NCBI RefSeq assembly: GCF_910596095.1
Contig: NC_056542.1
Location: 33,802,457-33,866,456 of the forward strand
Direction: 5' to 3'
DNA: 64,000 nt
Source of the DNA: Thunnus maccoyii
Lineage: Eukaryota; Chordata; Actinopteri; Scombriformes; Scombridae
The notes under the pieces are model-generated. The model had not been told where the DNA came from and made no database searches. It was given only the letters and a program-made list of their open reading frames with translations. Shown piece after piece: positions 42,630 through 56,345 of the stretch (the first letter of the stretch is position 1; each line of letters opens with the position of its first letter). A program made the position numbers and the translations under genes.

Positions 42630-44652
42630 GAGGGGGTGGGGGTAGCTGCAGACACTGTCACAGACGTCAGTCGTCTATTTGAACCCAGTTAGCTGTGAGG
42701 CATTGTGCTTACCCTGCCTGCCACTCTGCTCTGCCACTCCTCCATGGAAAATTCCAACATATACTATTCCTTCCCATCCTGTTCTTTTGTCTTTGCATTG
42801 GCATTTATTTGCAGGAGCTCAGACTAGCCATGGTTGCTAATAACATAAACTCATTTTACACATAAATATCAGTTTACTAGTCACTGGGAGTTCTACTCAG
42901 CCTGTAAAACAGTTGTATGATATGATATAATGAAATAACCCTGATGATGTCATAGTGATGTTACCTCAGTTTGGAGATTCAGATTTATAAATCAAAAACA
43001 GGCATCAAGTTTGAAAAACCCTCCCTGCTTGGCATTTACCGGGCCTAATGCAAAGATGGTATTAGTTGCATTATGGGAAATGTAGGATCCTGTGTTTTTG
43101 GAGCTTGAGCCACAGTAGGGTCTAAAAGTCAGGATATGTCAGCCTCTACTGCACAGATTTTGATAACTCTTTTTTTAATCTGTGTCTTGTGAGTCCCCCA
43201 ACTTAATGGAAGTGCAATACTTAATTGTAGAATTACCCCTTTAATCATCTTATTGTCTTGTACTTTCACCATGACCAGTTATGGTTTGTGGTACAATTCC
43301 CTGATAACAATCTAATGATCTCATTATGTAGAGATAACAAACAGTGGTTCTCATGTTAACATACTGTAACATGCATACAGTTTTCTCTCATGGCTGTAAA
43401 GACGTCTGATATTCTGACGTATCGAGACATTTCATTTGAAATCTCAACATTTTTGACATCTTCTTGATAATGTTATAATTAAATTGTCTTGGGGCGCCCC
43501 AGTCAGGATAAAGATGTTAACCATGAATTGCAATGTCCCCTGTTCCAGTCCAGCTGAGGATCCTTATACATCTCTCCTCATTACAAATAGTCATTAAAAA
43601 AGGAAACTGTCAGCTTGTTATTAAGGCTTGACTAACAAACAAACTCCAATCATTTGTTATTTTTAGATTTAAAGCTATGAAGTTGTGATGAGGAGGTACC
43701 AGGTGTAAAATGCATTTAAAAACACAGACTCACTCTTTTCTATTTAAGCCTGCACACCTTCAGCATATTGAGGTCAACCCACAATGCTGCATGTCAGCTT
43801 GTCAGGGTAGGTCACTGTCATCCATAGCAATGATAGCAGAATGTCTATCACATTCATTTCCCAGACTGGCACATCTAGCCTTCATGCTGTGCTTGTTTCA
43901 CACTTTCACTACTTGTGTTTTTGTCCAAAAATGGATGTTTTGCTTCATTCCCATTCTTGACTACAAGTTCTACATTTTTTAAATGATCTTTTCCCTGAAA
44001 CTGCACTGTTCACCTGTGAGTGAAAGAACCATTTTATTTAGTAATTTGACTTAAGTTAAGATCAGAGCAAAATTTTTTGAAGATTTTTTTTCTTAAAGAG
44101 GTTTGTTTATCAAAGTTTATTAGGTTTATTCCTTTGAAATTATTCTCAATATTTCAGTTCAGTGACAGAATAACATCTGTTGTGTTTACAGTCAAAACCT
44201 TTTTGTTCACAAAGAACACATTTTCACAAGAACAAGAATAACATGTTCATAAAATGAACAGATCTACAGATGCCTGCAAGTCTGTTGTGTCAGGCTCGCT
44301 CCACCTGTCACTGTACACACATCTGCCCTCCAAGTTAGTCATGTCCAGCATTATTCTTTCAACTGACCATGGATTCTGAATTTATATCTTTTTATTGTTC
44401 TTTATATTTATGAAGTCCAGAGCACATCTCCTTTCTTTGATTCCTCTCTCTCTCAACATTTGACACTTCTTCTTCATTAGTCTGCATCATGTTCTGTGTT
44501 GTCTTCTGTTTCTGACACGTCTGTGAGAATGGAGAGTCTAATGCTTTGGTGTTCAAAACCACATTGCTAGTTCTCATAACTACCTGTGTGGTTCCCATGG
44601 TTCAAATGACAACTTTACCTTTACTCCATGTGTGTTTGTGTCTGAGTATGTT

Positions 44653-44675
44653 TGTGTGTGTGTGTGTGTGTGTGT
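44653..44675. repeat. (GT)n microsatellite
   Basis: Short run, followed by a second short GT run at 44681-44690. Confidence 0.9.
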
Positions 44676-46373
44676 CTTTATGTGTGTGTGAGGCATTGCA
44701 CCTGCAGGTCGACTTAAGGATGACATTTGAAGCCTTAAAGCAATCAAATAAAAAAAAATGTATTTGACAGTGGGAGATTTTAAATTGGTCAAATTTGAGC
44801 AGAACACAACACAAGGTCTAGAATACCTTGACTACTTCTTCTGTCTGCAGGATGCATTTGTCGTGTGCTACAGGCATCACGTTGAGGAACTCTCCATGCT
44901 GTGGCCAATGAGTGCTGTTCAAATTAATGAGGTCATATTATGCATCTTTCCCATTTTCATGTAGGGGTCTATTTACCAACATCTGCATGTTTTTATGGTC
45001 AAAAAGCACCAAGTTACACTTGTAAAACCATGGATGCAAGCCCTCTGTTTCACTCAGCTTGGGCTGTTTTGGGTCTGCTCAATGCCTCTCTCTTCTAATT
45101 GGCTGACTGTTTTCTGAATGACGCATGCCCAGGCCAACCACAGGTAACAGATTGTAGTCTACTCTAGCTAGGAAAAACCAGGGCTCTGGGCAAAACTCAC
45201 GGGTAAATTGCGATGGCCACCACTGAGGATAATGTTATCCAACCTGTGCAACAACAAATTTGCTTACTGACATCCAACAACTGTGTAGCATTTCCTCCAC
45301 TGTCTGTCTCTCCTCTGCTCTGCTCCGTGTGTGTGTTGAGGAGCTAAGAGAGCAGAGTAGAGAAACTAGCATGACCGTAAATGACAGCACTGTGTGATAA
45401 CACAGTAGAGACTCTCACACTGAGCTGAAATGAAACGGTTGCACATGCACACACGATTGCAAATTAGGTAAATAACACAAATAAACATATTTTGTTTCTT
45501 TCAGGAGGGCAGGGTGGGCGTCCAAAGCAATGGTAGGGGAAACACTGAGCATATAGTTGTGACATCACAACCTTACAGAAGTCCAAACGGCTCAATTAAA
45601 GGCACAGTTTCTGAATATGGGCTGAATGCATTTCTCCATGGACTGAGTGTTTTGATAGTTTCACAGTATTTATATAGCACCTAGACCTGCTTTATAATCC
45701 AAAAAGAAATGGAAATATCCCTTTCTACAATATGTCCCCTTTAAAGGGATATTGCTTTTTGTAAAAAGCATTAGGCAGTTTGTACTTACAAACCAGCCTG
45801 AGCCGAGTTGCTTCCAACTGTTTCCAGTTTTCATTTCAATCCTCTCATTTTACTCTCTCAAAGAGAGCAATGTCACTGTTTGAACACATGCATATTTTAA
45901 CAATTTGGACACTTTGGACATCGTATTTTGTTGCAAGTCAAACTTTCCAACTTCTGTTTAAAATGTCAAAAAAAACAGGCCTTGAAAGTGGTGTTTTACA
46001 GGAACTCTTGGACCAAAAGCAGTAAGAATGGTATAATACTCTTGTCCCCATTTGATCTCTTGCTCTCTGGTATTAATATACACAGCTGAGCTTTGTGATC
46101 AAGCCTCTGTCTGATCAGTTAGATGTTTCACAACTCATCAGTAATTATAATTTCATGAAGACTTGAATATTCTTCAGGAGTGTATCAGCTCAATTGCTGT
46201 TGTGTATATGTATATGGATGTATGAATGTCATAGTTCTGTCTGCATCACCTATAAAAGACTCAATCTAACGGTCTGGGCTAGTTGTGTGTCCGTAATAGA
46301 GCTGAGTGGACAGAATGCCTGTGTGCCCTCCAGCTTACTGTATGTCTCTGGAGTACTTTAGAGTTCCAGAGCA

Positions 46374-46397
46374 CCCCCCCCCCCCCCCCCCCCCCCC
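46374..46397. repeat. C24 homopolymer
   Basis: 24 consecutive C, followed by a further CCCCCC block. Confidence 0.97.
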
Positions 46398-46963
46398 ATC
46401 CCCCCACAGCAGCCTTCCAACACACTGACCCCACTGTGTGCTGCATCTGCTCCTACTGGATGTCTACACTAGAACTTAGTTTTCTGTTCAGATTCAGATT
46501 ACAAAAAGATGCAATTATGAGTTTGTCTAGCCTGGCATGTGTGTATTTAATTTGTAATAGGAAAGACAACTGAGCTCACATTCAGACAATCATTTACTAC
46601 CATGTAATGAGTTTGACTGCAGCATCTGGTGACAGGTAGGTACCTGTCACCACACTCCAGATGAGTTGGAGTGTGTTTATATGAAAATATTTTGGTGAAA
46701 CAGTGGCTGAGCGTACAAATGAACAGCAGGACTACACTAAGCTGCCAAGGTGGTTTCATTCTGAGCATTTCTTTTTCCCACAAAAACTACTGGAACCCGC
46801 TGCAGCCAGTCTCTGTTGGCTGTAAAGGATAAAACACAAAACTTTACAAAACCACCACTCAAGTCACCATGGGTCAAGTGTTTGATCATCAAAAGATGTA
46901 GTTTGTGTGGAGTATTACTTTAATCATACAGGCATCAGCACTGCTGCCTCAGTCACTGCAACC

Positions 46964-46980
46964 GGGGGGGGGGGGGGGGG
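46964..46980. repeat. G17 homopolymer
   Basis: 17 consecutive G, 570 bp from the C24 tract. Confidence 0.97.
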
Positions 46981-47365
46981 CATAGATCAAAATACAGAAA
47001 CAAATACAATTAAAGGCTAAATTATATACAATAACTAAATAGACAAACTCAAATATAAAAACAGATATAAATAGTAGAATAATTAGAAAGATAGAATAAA
47101 GATAGATAAACATAGATATAGATCAAATAAATAGAATAAATGAAAATAGAATAGAGATATAACCATAACTATAATATATTATTCATATTCAACATTTGAT
47201 GCAAAAATGAAAAATTAAACTAGGCTTCTTGTATAGAATTAAAGGCTGTCTGTCTTTTTTGAATTGTAAAACTATTGTGCAGTCAACCTCAATATCTGTC
47301 CTTGTTTATGGAGATCATTTGTACTGTCATGCTGCCACATCATCACTCACTAAACGCTGCATTAC

Positions 47366-47704
47366 TAGTGTCCCCACGGTTCAGCACACATGTGAGCCGC
47401 GGATTAATTGCAAAATTTAATGTGTCATTTAAGACAACGTAAACAAACTGCTATAAGTACAAGTCATGGACAGACAGCGTGTCATTAACAAGGATTTTGA
47501 AGAGCAACAACCAAACCAGCATTTAACGGGTCTGCAGTGACATTTGCAGGTATGTTTACATGCTGTTTAATGTGCTGCAGCTGAGCAGCTAATTAGCTAC
47601 GTAGCTGCTAACTGATGTTAGAAGTGCACTTTTCCCCGGTGGATCCGTGACTCAAAGCCGTGATACGATCCAAACCATGAGTTTTGTAATCTGTTGCACC
47701 GCTA
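47366..47704. mobile_element. hAT-type element 1 inside the LINE, with 8-bp target duplication
   Basis: Flanked by TGCATTAC on both sides (47358-47365 and 47705-47712). The ends TAGTGTCC and TAGCGGTG (inverted) are weakly inverted-repeat. Removing it rejoins the LINE sequence. Related copies lie at 13560-13770 and, inverted, 58842-59453. Confidence 0.8.
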
Positions 47705-47765
47705 TGCATTACGCTTTATCACCAAATACAAATTTCATACTCATCTTAGATCTCTGTATCACAAG

Positions 47766-48467
47766 CAGTGTTGGGCAAGTTATTTGAAAATTGATTACTG
47801 ATTACACATTACTCATTGTAAAAGTAATTACATGACTTACTACTCAGCAGCAAAAGTAACGTTACATTACTCATTACTTTACTTTCATCACTCAGCCGTC
47901 AGCTCTGTCAAAGCCTTTAAACAACTCAGAATTCTCCACAGCCACACACTGCATCTTTTGTACTTAACACATGTAGAAGCAGAAAATGAGACGTTTGTGG
48001 TTTATCAAGTAGGCAGAAAACAGTTTGTAAAGATTTACTGACCATCCAACAGCTAGCGTTTGCGTGCCTCAATGAATGCACAATTCACGATTCACAGGAT
48101 TCCAACTCTAAATTAAACTAGCGTCAGGTGACTCCTGAATATAGGCGTACCCTTGACTAACGTTAGCAAGCCAGCTAAGAACACACAATATGTTAATAAG
48201 ACAACTTTGGAATTACTGTGAGTTATATTTCTCCTCCTCCTCCGCAGTCTGTCAGCTGATCACAGAGACCACACTGATATCAACCCTCCCAGTAAGACAG
48301 TGAGCATGCTGACCCACAAGTGTAAAAGTAACAAAGCATTACTAGGATTAGTAACTGTGATATAATTGCTGAATTTCAAATTGTAATCCCTTACACTACC
48401 TGTTACTGAAAAAAGTAATTATATTACTGTAACATGTTACAAAGTAATGCGTTACTGCCCAACACCG
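47766..48467. mobile_element. hAT-type element 2 inside the LINE, with 8-bp target duplication
   Basis: The ends CAGTGTTGGGCAAGT and, inverted, CGGTGTTGGGCAGTAACGC are flanked by ATCACAAG at 47758-47765 and 48468-48475. 702 bp, no ORF. Confidence 0.9.
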
Positions 48468-49916
48468 ATCACAAGGCTTCCTTACAGACAAGTAGAGATA
48501 ATCATCTCATAATATTCATCTATAAAGCTCTACTGTTGAAGCTTCCAAAGCACCTCACATCTCTTCTCTCATTTAAATCCAGTGACTACAGAAACACCAT
48601 CCAGTAACTACTTAACCTTAGATATCTCATATGTTCATACTAATGTTGGCAGATCTGGTTTCAGGTATGCAGCACTTTTAAAATGGAATGAACTGCAAAC
48701 TGCCTTCAAACTGGAGTCTTTCACTCCTCTTGGAGATTTTGAAGCTTTATTACCTGTTTTTTTTATGACTCATGTTTTTATGAAGTGCTTATTGACTGTG
48801 TAGTTGTGTTGTTCTGAATTCGGATTGTGTTCTTGTCTTATGAATGTCTCTTGTTCTCAGGTCTCTCTTGAAAAAAAGAGATCATTAGCTCAATGAGATT
48901 AAATTGAGATAAAACAAAAAAATAAATCTAGCTGTTGTTGGTCTGAACACCCCGTAAGAGCCTTTCTAGCAGCAGAATGGCTTTGTGCAGGTTTACTAGA
49001 GAGAAAGCCAAGATGCAGAGCCTCACTGAAGCACTATCATGGGTGTTGTTTGCTGCATGGTTTCTATGACTTGCAGCTGAGCTCAAGGTTCACACTTCAC
49101 ACAGCAAGGTTTAAATCCACATCACAGACATGACCTGAAAGCAACAACTGATAGACAAATAGGACGACAAAGTTGTCAACAAAATTCATGCACACAAATC
49201 TCTCTTAATTATGTAGCAGTTATCTGTCTTCTCTGTTTTTCTTCTTTTGTGTTAAACTGCAATACATAATTCACACATGGTCATGTCAGGCCATTTGTCT
49301 ATTTTTCATATTTGCTGGAGCTTTGTATGCCGCTGATTGTGAGTATACAGGGCACTGACCAACAGAACAATGTAGGTAATTAGCATTTTATAGATACATT
49401 CAATATGAACATTCTCTTTAATATGTTAAACATGGCTGTATTCCAGACAGCATTAGATATATATGACCAGAATTCCTAGGACATACTGTATGATTCTATT
49501 TTCTCAGCTCTAGTTCTGGGGTTTCAAACCAGTGACTTTCTGTCACAGGCCTGCTTCTCTAACCTCCAGACTACCAACTCCACAGAGTTCGTACAGCATG
49601 TGTTGGGAGCGTCCTTCATACTCCAGTTGACACTTGCTTTATCACACACACTGAAAGATTGATGCTGCTCATGACGTTTGCAGAAGATGTCAAAATAGCA
49701 GATTGATGTTGTTGCTGAGGTCAGCAGTGTAACACTATGAGAGATCCTGATAAAGCAGATCTGTCCTTAAAGGCAGACAAGCTGCTAAGCATGGCTGAAC
49801 AGACTCCGACTGTTTCGTTCAGCCACTGATTAAACCTGCTCTTTCACAGCCAGTGTTTGTCTTTAATGATATGTGGCATCTGATTTATTCTGCTGTTTGC
49901 TTTGGAAATGCCCTGG

Positions 49917-49918
<2 letters not shown>

Positions 49919-49967
<49 letters not shown>
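49919..49967. repeat. (AC)24 microsatellite
   Basis: Perfect array, separated from the next by 27 bp. Confidence 0.97.
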
Positions 49968-49968
<1 letters not shown>

Positions 49969-49990
49969 CAGGCCACAAGCCCATTCTGCC

Positions 49991-49994
<4 letters not shown>

Positions 49995-50057
<63 letters not shown>
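49995..50057. repeat. (AC)31 microsatellite
   Basis: Perfect array, the second of a close pair. Confidence 0.97.
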
Positions 50058-50059
<2 letters not shown>

Positions 50060-53000
50060 CCAGCATCAGTGCATCTGACACATAGTGCCCACTGCTGTAA
50101 ATCTCCTGTCAAAACACTAATAAGCCTGGCAAACATTTCAAACAGAATTTAAAGAAAGCATGTTTGTTACATGGAGTGAACACAGTGAGCCAAAGATTTG
50201 CTGCTATTTACAAAGCAAATGTGGACCACATGTTTCTCTCTGCTTTTATTTAGTGAGCTGAATTCAAAGGCAGTAATTAGCTCCCCATCAGGTAACAATT
50301 CACCACATTACACACTTTGAACCTGTTTTTTGTGTGTGTGTGTGTGTTGGCTAACTCACTTTAAAACATTATGGGAGTGGTTACTAACAGTTCAGTCTGC
50401 AGCATGAACACCCTAAGAAATCAGTCTGAGTACTAGCTGAGGCAAAGGAAGAGAAAGGAACTGATGGCTCTGAATTGAACATTTGAAAGCTGCTAATTTG
50501 ATAAACTACAGCAGAGTGACTTGTTGTCTGGTCAGGTATTAGCAGTATGAAGAAACATTCCTGTGGTGTGTAAATTGCCGAAGGGGTGCAAGACAGAAAG
50601 TGTTGTTTGGCACAGGTTTCAGATCAGCCTCTAATCAGGCCTTCAAAGAGTCTACAGGAAGGATGTGTCACTTTTTTAATAGGAAGAAGAAAGACTGAGA
50701 GGGCTAGTCCAATTTATATGGAGAGTTAGGGACTGCTTGTTATTTATGAGAGCACTGGGGAGGGACTTGTGTTTTTTATTTTGGCTTAGAGGGACATACA
50801 ACTTTAAATAGCCGCATTTTGTATTTTCAAATACGTTTTTTCTTTTAAAAATTCATGTTTTACTGCTGTATGGTGACGGGACTCGGAAAATAATTCAGAG
50901 GAAATAAACCATTCACACCTGCCTATTCAGCCTGTGTTGGAATGTGAAGAGTTAAATGAAAGAAACCCCTTTTGTCAGCCTATCAGAATTTTGCACCTCC
51001 ACAGTTGCTGGGAAGAAAATGCTGCTTTCAGCTCTGTGATTGGTGGTCCAGCTATAATTTTACAGAGGGCCCAGTCATTCGAATGACAGTAAAATTGACC
51101 AATCATAACCATATCGTCCCTCTAAATGGGCGGGCTTTGTTGTCGCTACTTTATGACAAGTTCAGCCCACTGTGCTCTGTGAATGGGTCCACACCATCAC
51201 CACGCTGGTAAACCTGTGGTGCACCAAATAGGTAGTGTCTGTACACCATTGGACAGTTAGCGTAGCCAGCAGATCCGATGCCAAATTTCAGCGGTGAGAG
51301 CAGCGTTCACATCATCACGACTACATGTGCCACACTAACACAAGTCAATGGAGATTGACAAGACAGAGAACTGATGAATGTCATTCAGGCTTACATAAAA
51401 TCATATTTTGAACATTACTGTCCATGCTGGCAATTATTTGTCAGCTAGGAAAGCTACCATGGCTTTCATCCTGTAGGCTGACATTGTTGTTTGTTTTGTC
51501 AGCTGATAGTTACGTGGTTGCTGCTGCTGGTTGACAGATTACACTCCATTTAAACATAGTTTAAACAGTTTTCCTGGCCTTTGCCATTAGATGACGCAGT
51601 GCACCAGTGCACTGAAATGGAGCGGACACAATCACAAACTAGCGGAGAAAAACATATAAACAAGCTGGGAGTAACCATGGCTAGTGAGGATTATCCATGT
51701 CTTTTTCAAGGTTAACTTTTAATGAAAAATTGGAGTTAATCGGCAAAGGAAGACCCACACCAGAGATAATTTGGTGCAGAAAACCAAGACTTTCTTCAAC
51801 TCCAGGATTTTGTTTTCAAGTAACTTTTGTTAATGCGATCATCAAAGGCAAAATTTTTTAAATCTATTATTCTGGCTGCTGCTGCCACTGTATTAATATG
51901 CACATGTTGCTAATGTTGACTGTGCACGCTGTGTTGTGTGTGTGTGTATGTGTGTGCATGTGTGATGTGTAGGCGTATTAAATTTTGTTAGTTTTGTGTG
52001 GTAGGAGGGGTGGCTGTCATGCACCCATATTCTGCTGAAGTGAACACACAGCTTGTGTGATGATATGATTATTTTTACAGAGGATTTGCATTTTGAAATC
52101 AGCTGTTTGTTTTGGTGATAACTCTCAATCCTTCCGTGCTGTTTGCCCATTACATTGGCTGGACTAAGTTAGTCTTATTATTTCAGAGCTGGAATTGTGA
52201 CAGCTAACTTTTGCAGTATTAAAGGAGAGGACACAGTAAGTTTGGTTTAAAAGTCATGACTCGTTATTAAATGTAATGGTTGGAAAAGGTCAGCCTTTGC
52301 CTTTTATTTTCTCCAATACTACCTACCTTTGGTGTGAATATATTAAAATATGGTTATTTCTGGTGGAGGGAGGGTCATGCATTTTCCCCCAGTCACTCAG
52401 GGAGGCTCAAGGAAAAATATTTGTAGCTCCTGGGAGGGTCAAGATATAAAAAAACCCCATAAAAAATGAAGTCACACCCCAGTCCCCCCTCTCCCTCTGA
52501 TAAATAACGAACAGTCCCTTAATGGCATGTGTCTGCGGTGGCAAATTGAGACCACTGGACTGAAGTATTAACAGCAATGCAGTGATGTGACTTTTTCTCT
52601 TCCAATAGGGATTCTGATACTGTAACTAAATGGTATATAATTTATTTTTTTTAATTTTATTCATCTATTTGACAGTGGCAATGCTCAGAAATCAACTCTA
52701 AATGAGCCAGAGTTAGCCTAGAAGGCTAATTCTCATCGGTTGTCCCTGGCCAAGGTCACGTTCAGAGAATAGCTTCAGGGTCACTATGGAGAGTAGGAAT
52801 TGCTACAGATACCCAGAGGACCCATTTCCACAATGGCATGTCAGTATTGTATTATAAGACAGACAGACTTGAAAAAAAGCTAACCTATCCTATAATAAGG
52901 TCAGTAATGGTCCACCTAAAAGCTTTTTACAGCTTTAAACCAAATCACATTGTCTACATTGTCAAATGTGGGACATTGTGATTTATGGTCAGCACCTTAA

Positions 53001-53593
53001 CCCCAAGGCCACCTGGCCATCATCAAATTTGACAACTTCTGAGATGTTGACCAGTAGAAGCACAGAGAGGAGAAGAAAGAGGAATGATGTTGGTGTTGTC
53101 AGGTGGAACAGTGAAGTACAGTTGGTCCGAGGAACCTCTTTCCAATTACATATATGATCCAAGCCAAGTCACAGCAAGAATTAATGACACTACCCTAATG
53201 TGACAAAGTGATCATCATGAAAGCCAAAACTATTATTTATTCTCATCCTGGTATTGTAGCCCAGAATAGTCTTCTCAGAGCCGTGTAAAACTCTTTTCTG
53301 CACTAATAGAAAGCAGTTCCAACAAAACAGCCTTTTCCTTGACTTTTCCTGTGACATCTACTGGTATCTTTGATAATTATTGAAGGAAAATGTCTTCAGG
53401 TGTTGCAGTCATATGTTGCAGTGCTGATGTTGGTCTCCTATTCGTAAATATGAAAAAAGTGTTATGAACAAGCCAGCAGCAATAACCCCTCTTTCTTCAT
53501 TTGTAGCAGCCACTGCCATTTTTTGCTTCCGTTAGGACTTCCAGCTGGTGAAAATCATTTTTATATAAATGGATAAAAGAACCATATCTCTTA

Positions 53594-54310
53594 AGCCCCT
53601 TTCACACATACAGTCTATCCCTGAAATGTTCCTGAACATTTCCTGCATGGGGTCATGTGTGAATGGAAGCAGGGATCGATATTCAGGGAAATCTATACCA
53701 CGAATTTCTCACCTCATGACCTAGTAACATGTCAGGAAAAATGCCGATACGGCTGTGTTGTGAATGAAAGCAGTAACATTGCAGGGACATGCATGTAAAG
53801 GGTTATGTCCATCTGACGAAAGACGCTTTCACGTGGAGCGAACAAACCAATCACAAGACTCGACATGTGGGTGACGTACTGCGAGTTGGGCAGTGCTTGG
53901 TTTTAGCTCGTCTGGTGTCAACATGGTGGCCGTGTCACAAACTTTCTCATATTATGGCTAAACAGTACACTAAAATATATTTCCGAAAAAAATTTGAAAT
54001 AGGCAATGCAGTAACAAAATCTTGATTCATATTTCATCAGGACTGCCTAGTTTGAAAGTTTGATCTGAGTTATGAGAGGTTCGCCCTCTTCTTCTGTTGA
54101 GTTTTATGGCGGTTGGCATCCACAAGTGTTGCATTACCGCCATCTGCTGGACTGTCTCTTGCCAATCTATACCGGCATTGCCATGCCATTTCTGAAAAGG
54201 TGCAAGATGGAATGTTCCTGAATGTAACTGCATGTGTGATAGTAAAAATCACTAGCAGTGTCTGACAGGTTATCCCAGTAATTTACCGGGAACTATGTGT
54301 GAAAGAGGTT
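53594..54310. mobile_element. PIF/Harbinger-like MITE with TTA target duplication
   Basis: Terminal repeats AGCCCCTTTCACACATA and, inverted, AACCTCTTTCACACATA (15 of 17 match) are flanked by TTA at 53591-53593 and 54311-54313. A 3-bp TWA duplication is typical of Harbinger elements. 717 bp, no transposase. Confidence 0.8.
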
Positions 54311-54313
54311 TTA

Positions 54314-55539
54314 GAGGTTAAATATGAATGGTTAGTTTTAATGGCACCTTGTGGATTCTTTTAGTTGTGATAGCAAGGGCACCAAAAAAAATGTGGCTAA
54401 ACTCCTTTGCTTGATTTTTCACAAAATTAGACTGTGATATAGAGGCCCTCTCAGAGAGACTAGAGGGCCTTGCTCTGTGCCGTGTATTTGTAAAAGACTA
54501 TGTGGAATCAGAGAAAAATTAAGGGTGTGTGTTCATGTCTTGAAGTGAAAATGTAGGTATGGGCACGTGGCTCTTTGTTAGTTTGCATTGCTAAGTCTTG
54601 TGTTTGTGTGTTGTGATGTGGAGAGCCCAGTGTGCATGTTGCTGAGCCTACGTGTGATGGATCGTGTTTAGTTAGTCTTAGTGAAACCTCTGGCCTATCT
54701 CCCCTTCACTTCTCTAAATAAACCCAGTCTTGTGGCGGCTGTTGGTTTGTGAAGGGAGGCTTGTAAAAACAGCCAAACACATGAACACAAACACACACAG
54801 AGATCAGGCACGTTTCAACCCTGGAAGGAGATCCAGACCTGACAGAAACACCAAGATACAAATTTGTCTTGAAAGGAAAATTCCACTTTATTACAACTTT
54901 GGTTTTATTTTCTTAGTTTTGTCCATCATTTCTATTGGTGTATCCACACTGTTATATACCATACACCATGTAATCAAACTAAGGAATAAACCAGATGCCA
55001 CTTTTCCACATTACCAAACCAAACTCTTTATATGTGTGAAACAAATACTTTACCAACTCATTGTGTTTTAACAGTAAAACTGCTTGCTCTTAATCATTCA
55101 TTTGGACAACAAGATGATTCTGCTGAAATGCAATAGTTCTTACTGAATTACTCACTGATACCTTGGAATGGTGTCAGGATCTGAGCAAATGTTGCACATA
55201 AAGCAACAGGGAGTCTGCTGGTTTTGAACCCTTTAGAGTTTTATGTACAGTATACAAGGAGTTTTTCGTCAGTCTAGCAGCAAGATTCAGTTTAAGTAGA
55301 AGCCTGTCAAAGACTTTATTAAGACCAGTGAAAAGTGAATTATTAAGATGAAAACATGAAGGAACCTTTCAGCATCTTACTAGCTTAGGAGTGACTGAAC
55401 ATTGACAGTATTTCTGATGATGAAAGAATATTATTTTGGTCACTCTGTTGATGCTTGATTTAACACTTAAAGCCCCTGTGTGAATTTCAGAATACTGTGT
55501 CTGATTAATCAACTACTACCTGTAGTATCAGAAAAGACA
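54314..55539. other. tgfb2 intron 1, no gene seen
   Basis: Nothing recognised beyond short repeats. Confidence 0.45.
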
Positions 55540-56345
55540 GCAATATATACTCACCAAGCACTTTATTAGGAACGCCATACTGATACTGAGTAGGGCCTCC
55601 CTTTACTCTCAAAAGAGCCTCAGTTCTTCATGGCATGGATTCCACAGGATCTCGGAAACATTCCTTTGAGATTCTGGTCCATGTTGACTTGATTGCATCA
55701 CATCTTTTTTGCAGATCTGTCAGCTGCATATTCATGCTGCGAATCTCCTGTTCTACCACATCCCAAAGCTGTTGACTAGAGAGACCACTGAAGTACACTA
55801 AACTCATTTTCATGTTCATGAAACCAGTTTGAGACTTCTGCTTTGTGACATGGTGAATTATTATGCTGGAAGCAGCCATTAGAAGATGGTAAATTGTGGC
55901 CATGAAAGGATGCACATGTTCAGCAACAATACTCAGATAGGCTGTGGCATTCAAACCATGATTGATTGGTATTAAGGGGTCCAAAGTGTGCCAAGAAGAC
56001 ATTCCCCACACCATTACACTTCCACCACCAGCCTGGACTGTTGACATGAGGCAGGTTGGGTTCATGGATTCATGCTAATGACGCCAAATTATGAGCCTAC
56101 CATCTGCATGTCTCAGCAGAAATAGAGAATTATCAGACCAGGTGACATTTTTCCAGTCTTCAACTCTCCAGTTTTGGTGAGCCTGAGCCCCCTGCAGTCT
56201 CAGATTTCTGTTCTTGGTTGACAGGAGTGCAACCCGCCATGGTTTTCTGCTGTTGTAGCCCATCCGTTAATCATCCTTCCATTGTCTCTAGAACTTGATA
56301 TTAGTCCACCTGTGGCAAATTCAAATGACAAACGTCATGATTTAG
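55540..56345 (-). mobile_element. Tc1/mariner transposon relic (transposase pseudogene)
   Basis: On the minus strand, one fragment (56263-56075) has MGYNSRKPW, KNRNLRLQGAQAH and DWKNVTWSDNSLF. A second fragment (56065-55628) has VQAGGGSVMVWG, ELWDVVEQEI-like QLWDVVEQEIRSMN, and RISKECFRDPVESMP. These match Tc1-family transposase, catalytic-domain part through C-terminus. The frames are offset and contain stops. The 3' end carries 'caccaagcactttattagga'. Inactive. Confidence 0.88.

Larger units (their letters stand above)
41441..47165. other. tgfb2 intron 1, no gene seen
   Basis: AT-rich intronic DNA with microsatellites (listed separately) and homopolymer tracts. No coding exon of tgfb2 or another gene was recognised. 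Confidence 0.5.
47225..48810 (+). mobile_element. 3' part of an L2/Rex-like LINE, broken by two hAT insertions
   Basis: Plus-strand frames encode RT C-terminal motifs: RIKGCLSFLNCKTIVQSTSI then VLVYGDHLYCHA. After skipping the first insertion comes ALRFITKYKFHTHLRSLYHK, and after the second IFIYKALLLKLPKHLTSL, then GRSGFRYAALLKWNELQTA. This is the usual order in L2-type fish LINEs. Stops and frameshifts make it inactive. Confidence 0.8.
48811..53590. other. tgfb2 intron 1, no gene seen
   Basis: Intronic DNA with two long AC arrays. The segments 50160-50330 and 50930-51240 are more complex in sequence and could be conserved non-coding DNA, but there is no direct evidence. Confidence 0.45.

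Noticed and set aside
49844..50152. Open frames reading as poly-Thr-His or poly-Cys-Val over AC arrays
   Set aside because: Trivial translations of dinucleotide repeats; the same applies at 36466-36507, 39373-39433 and 62433-62505.
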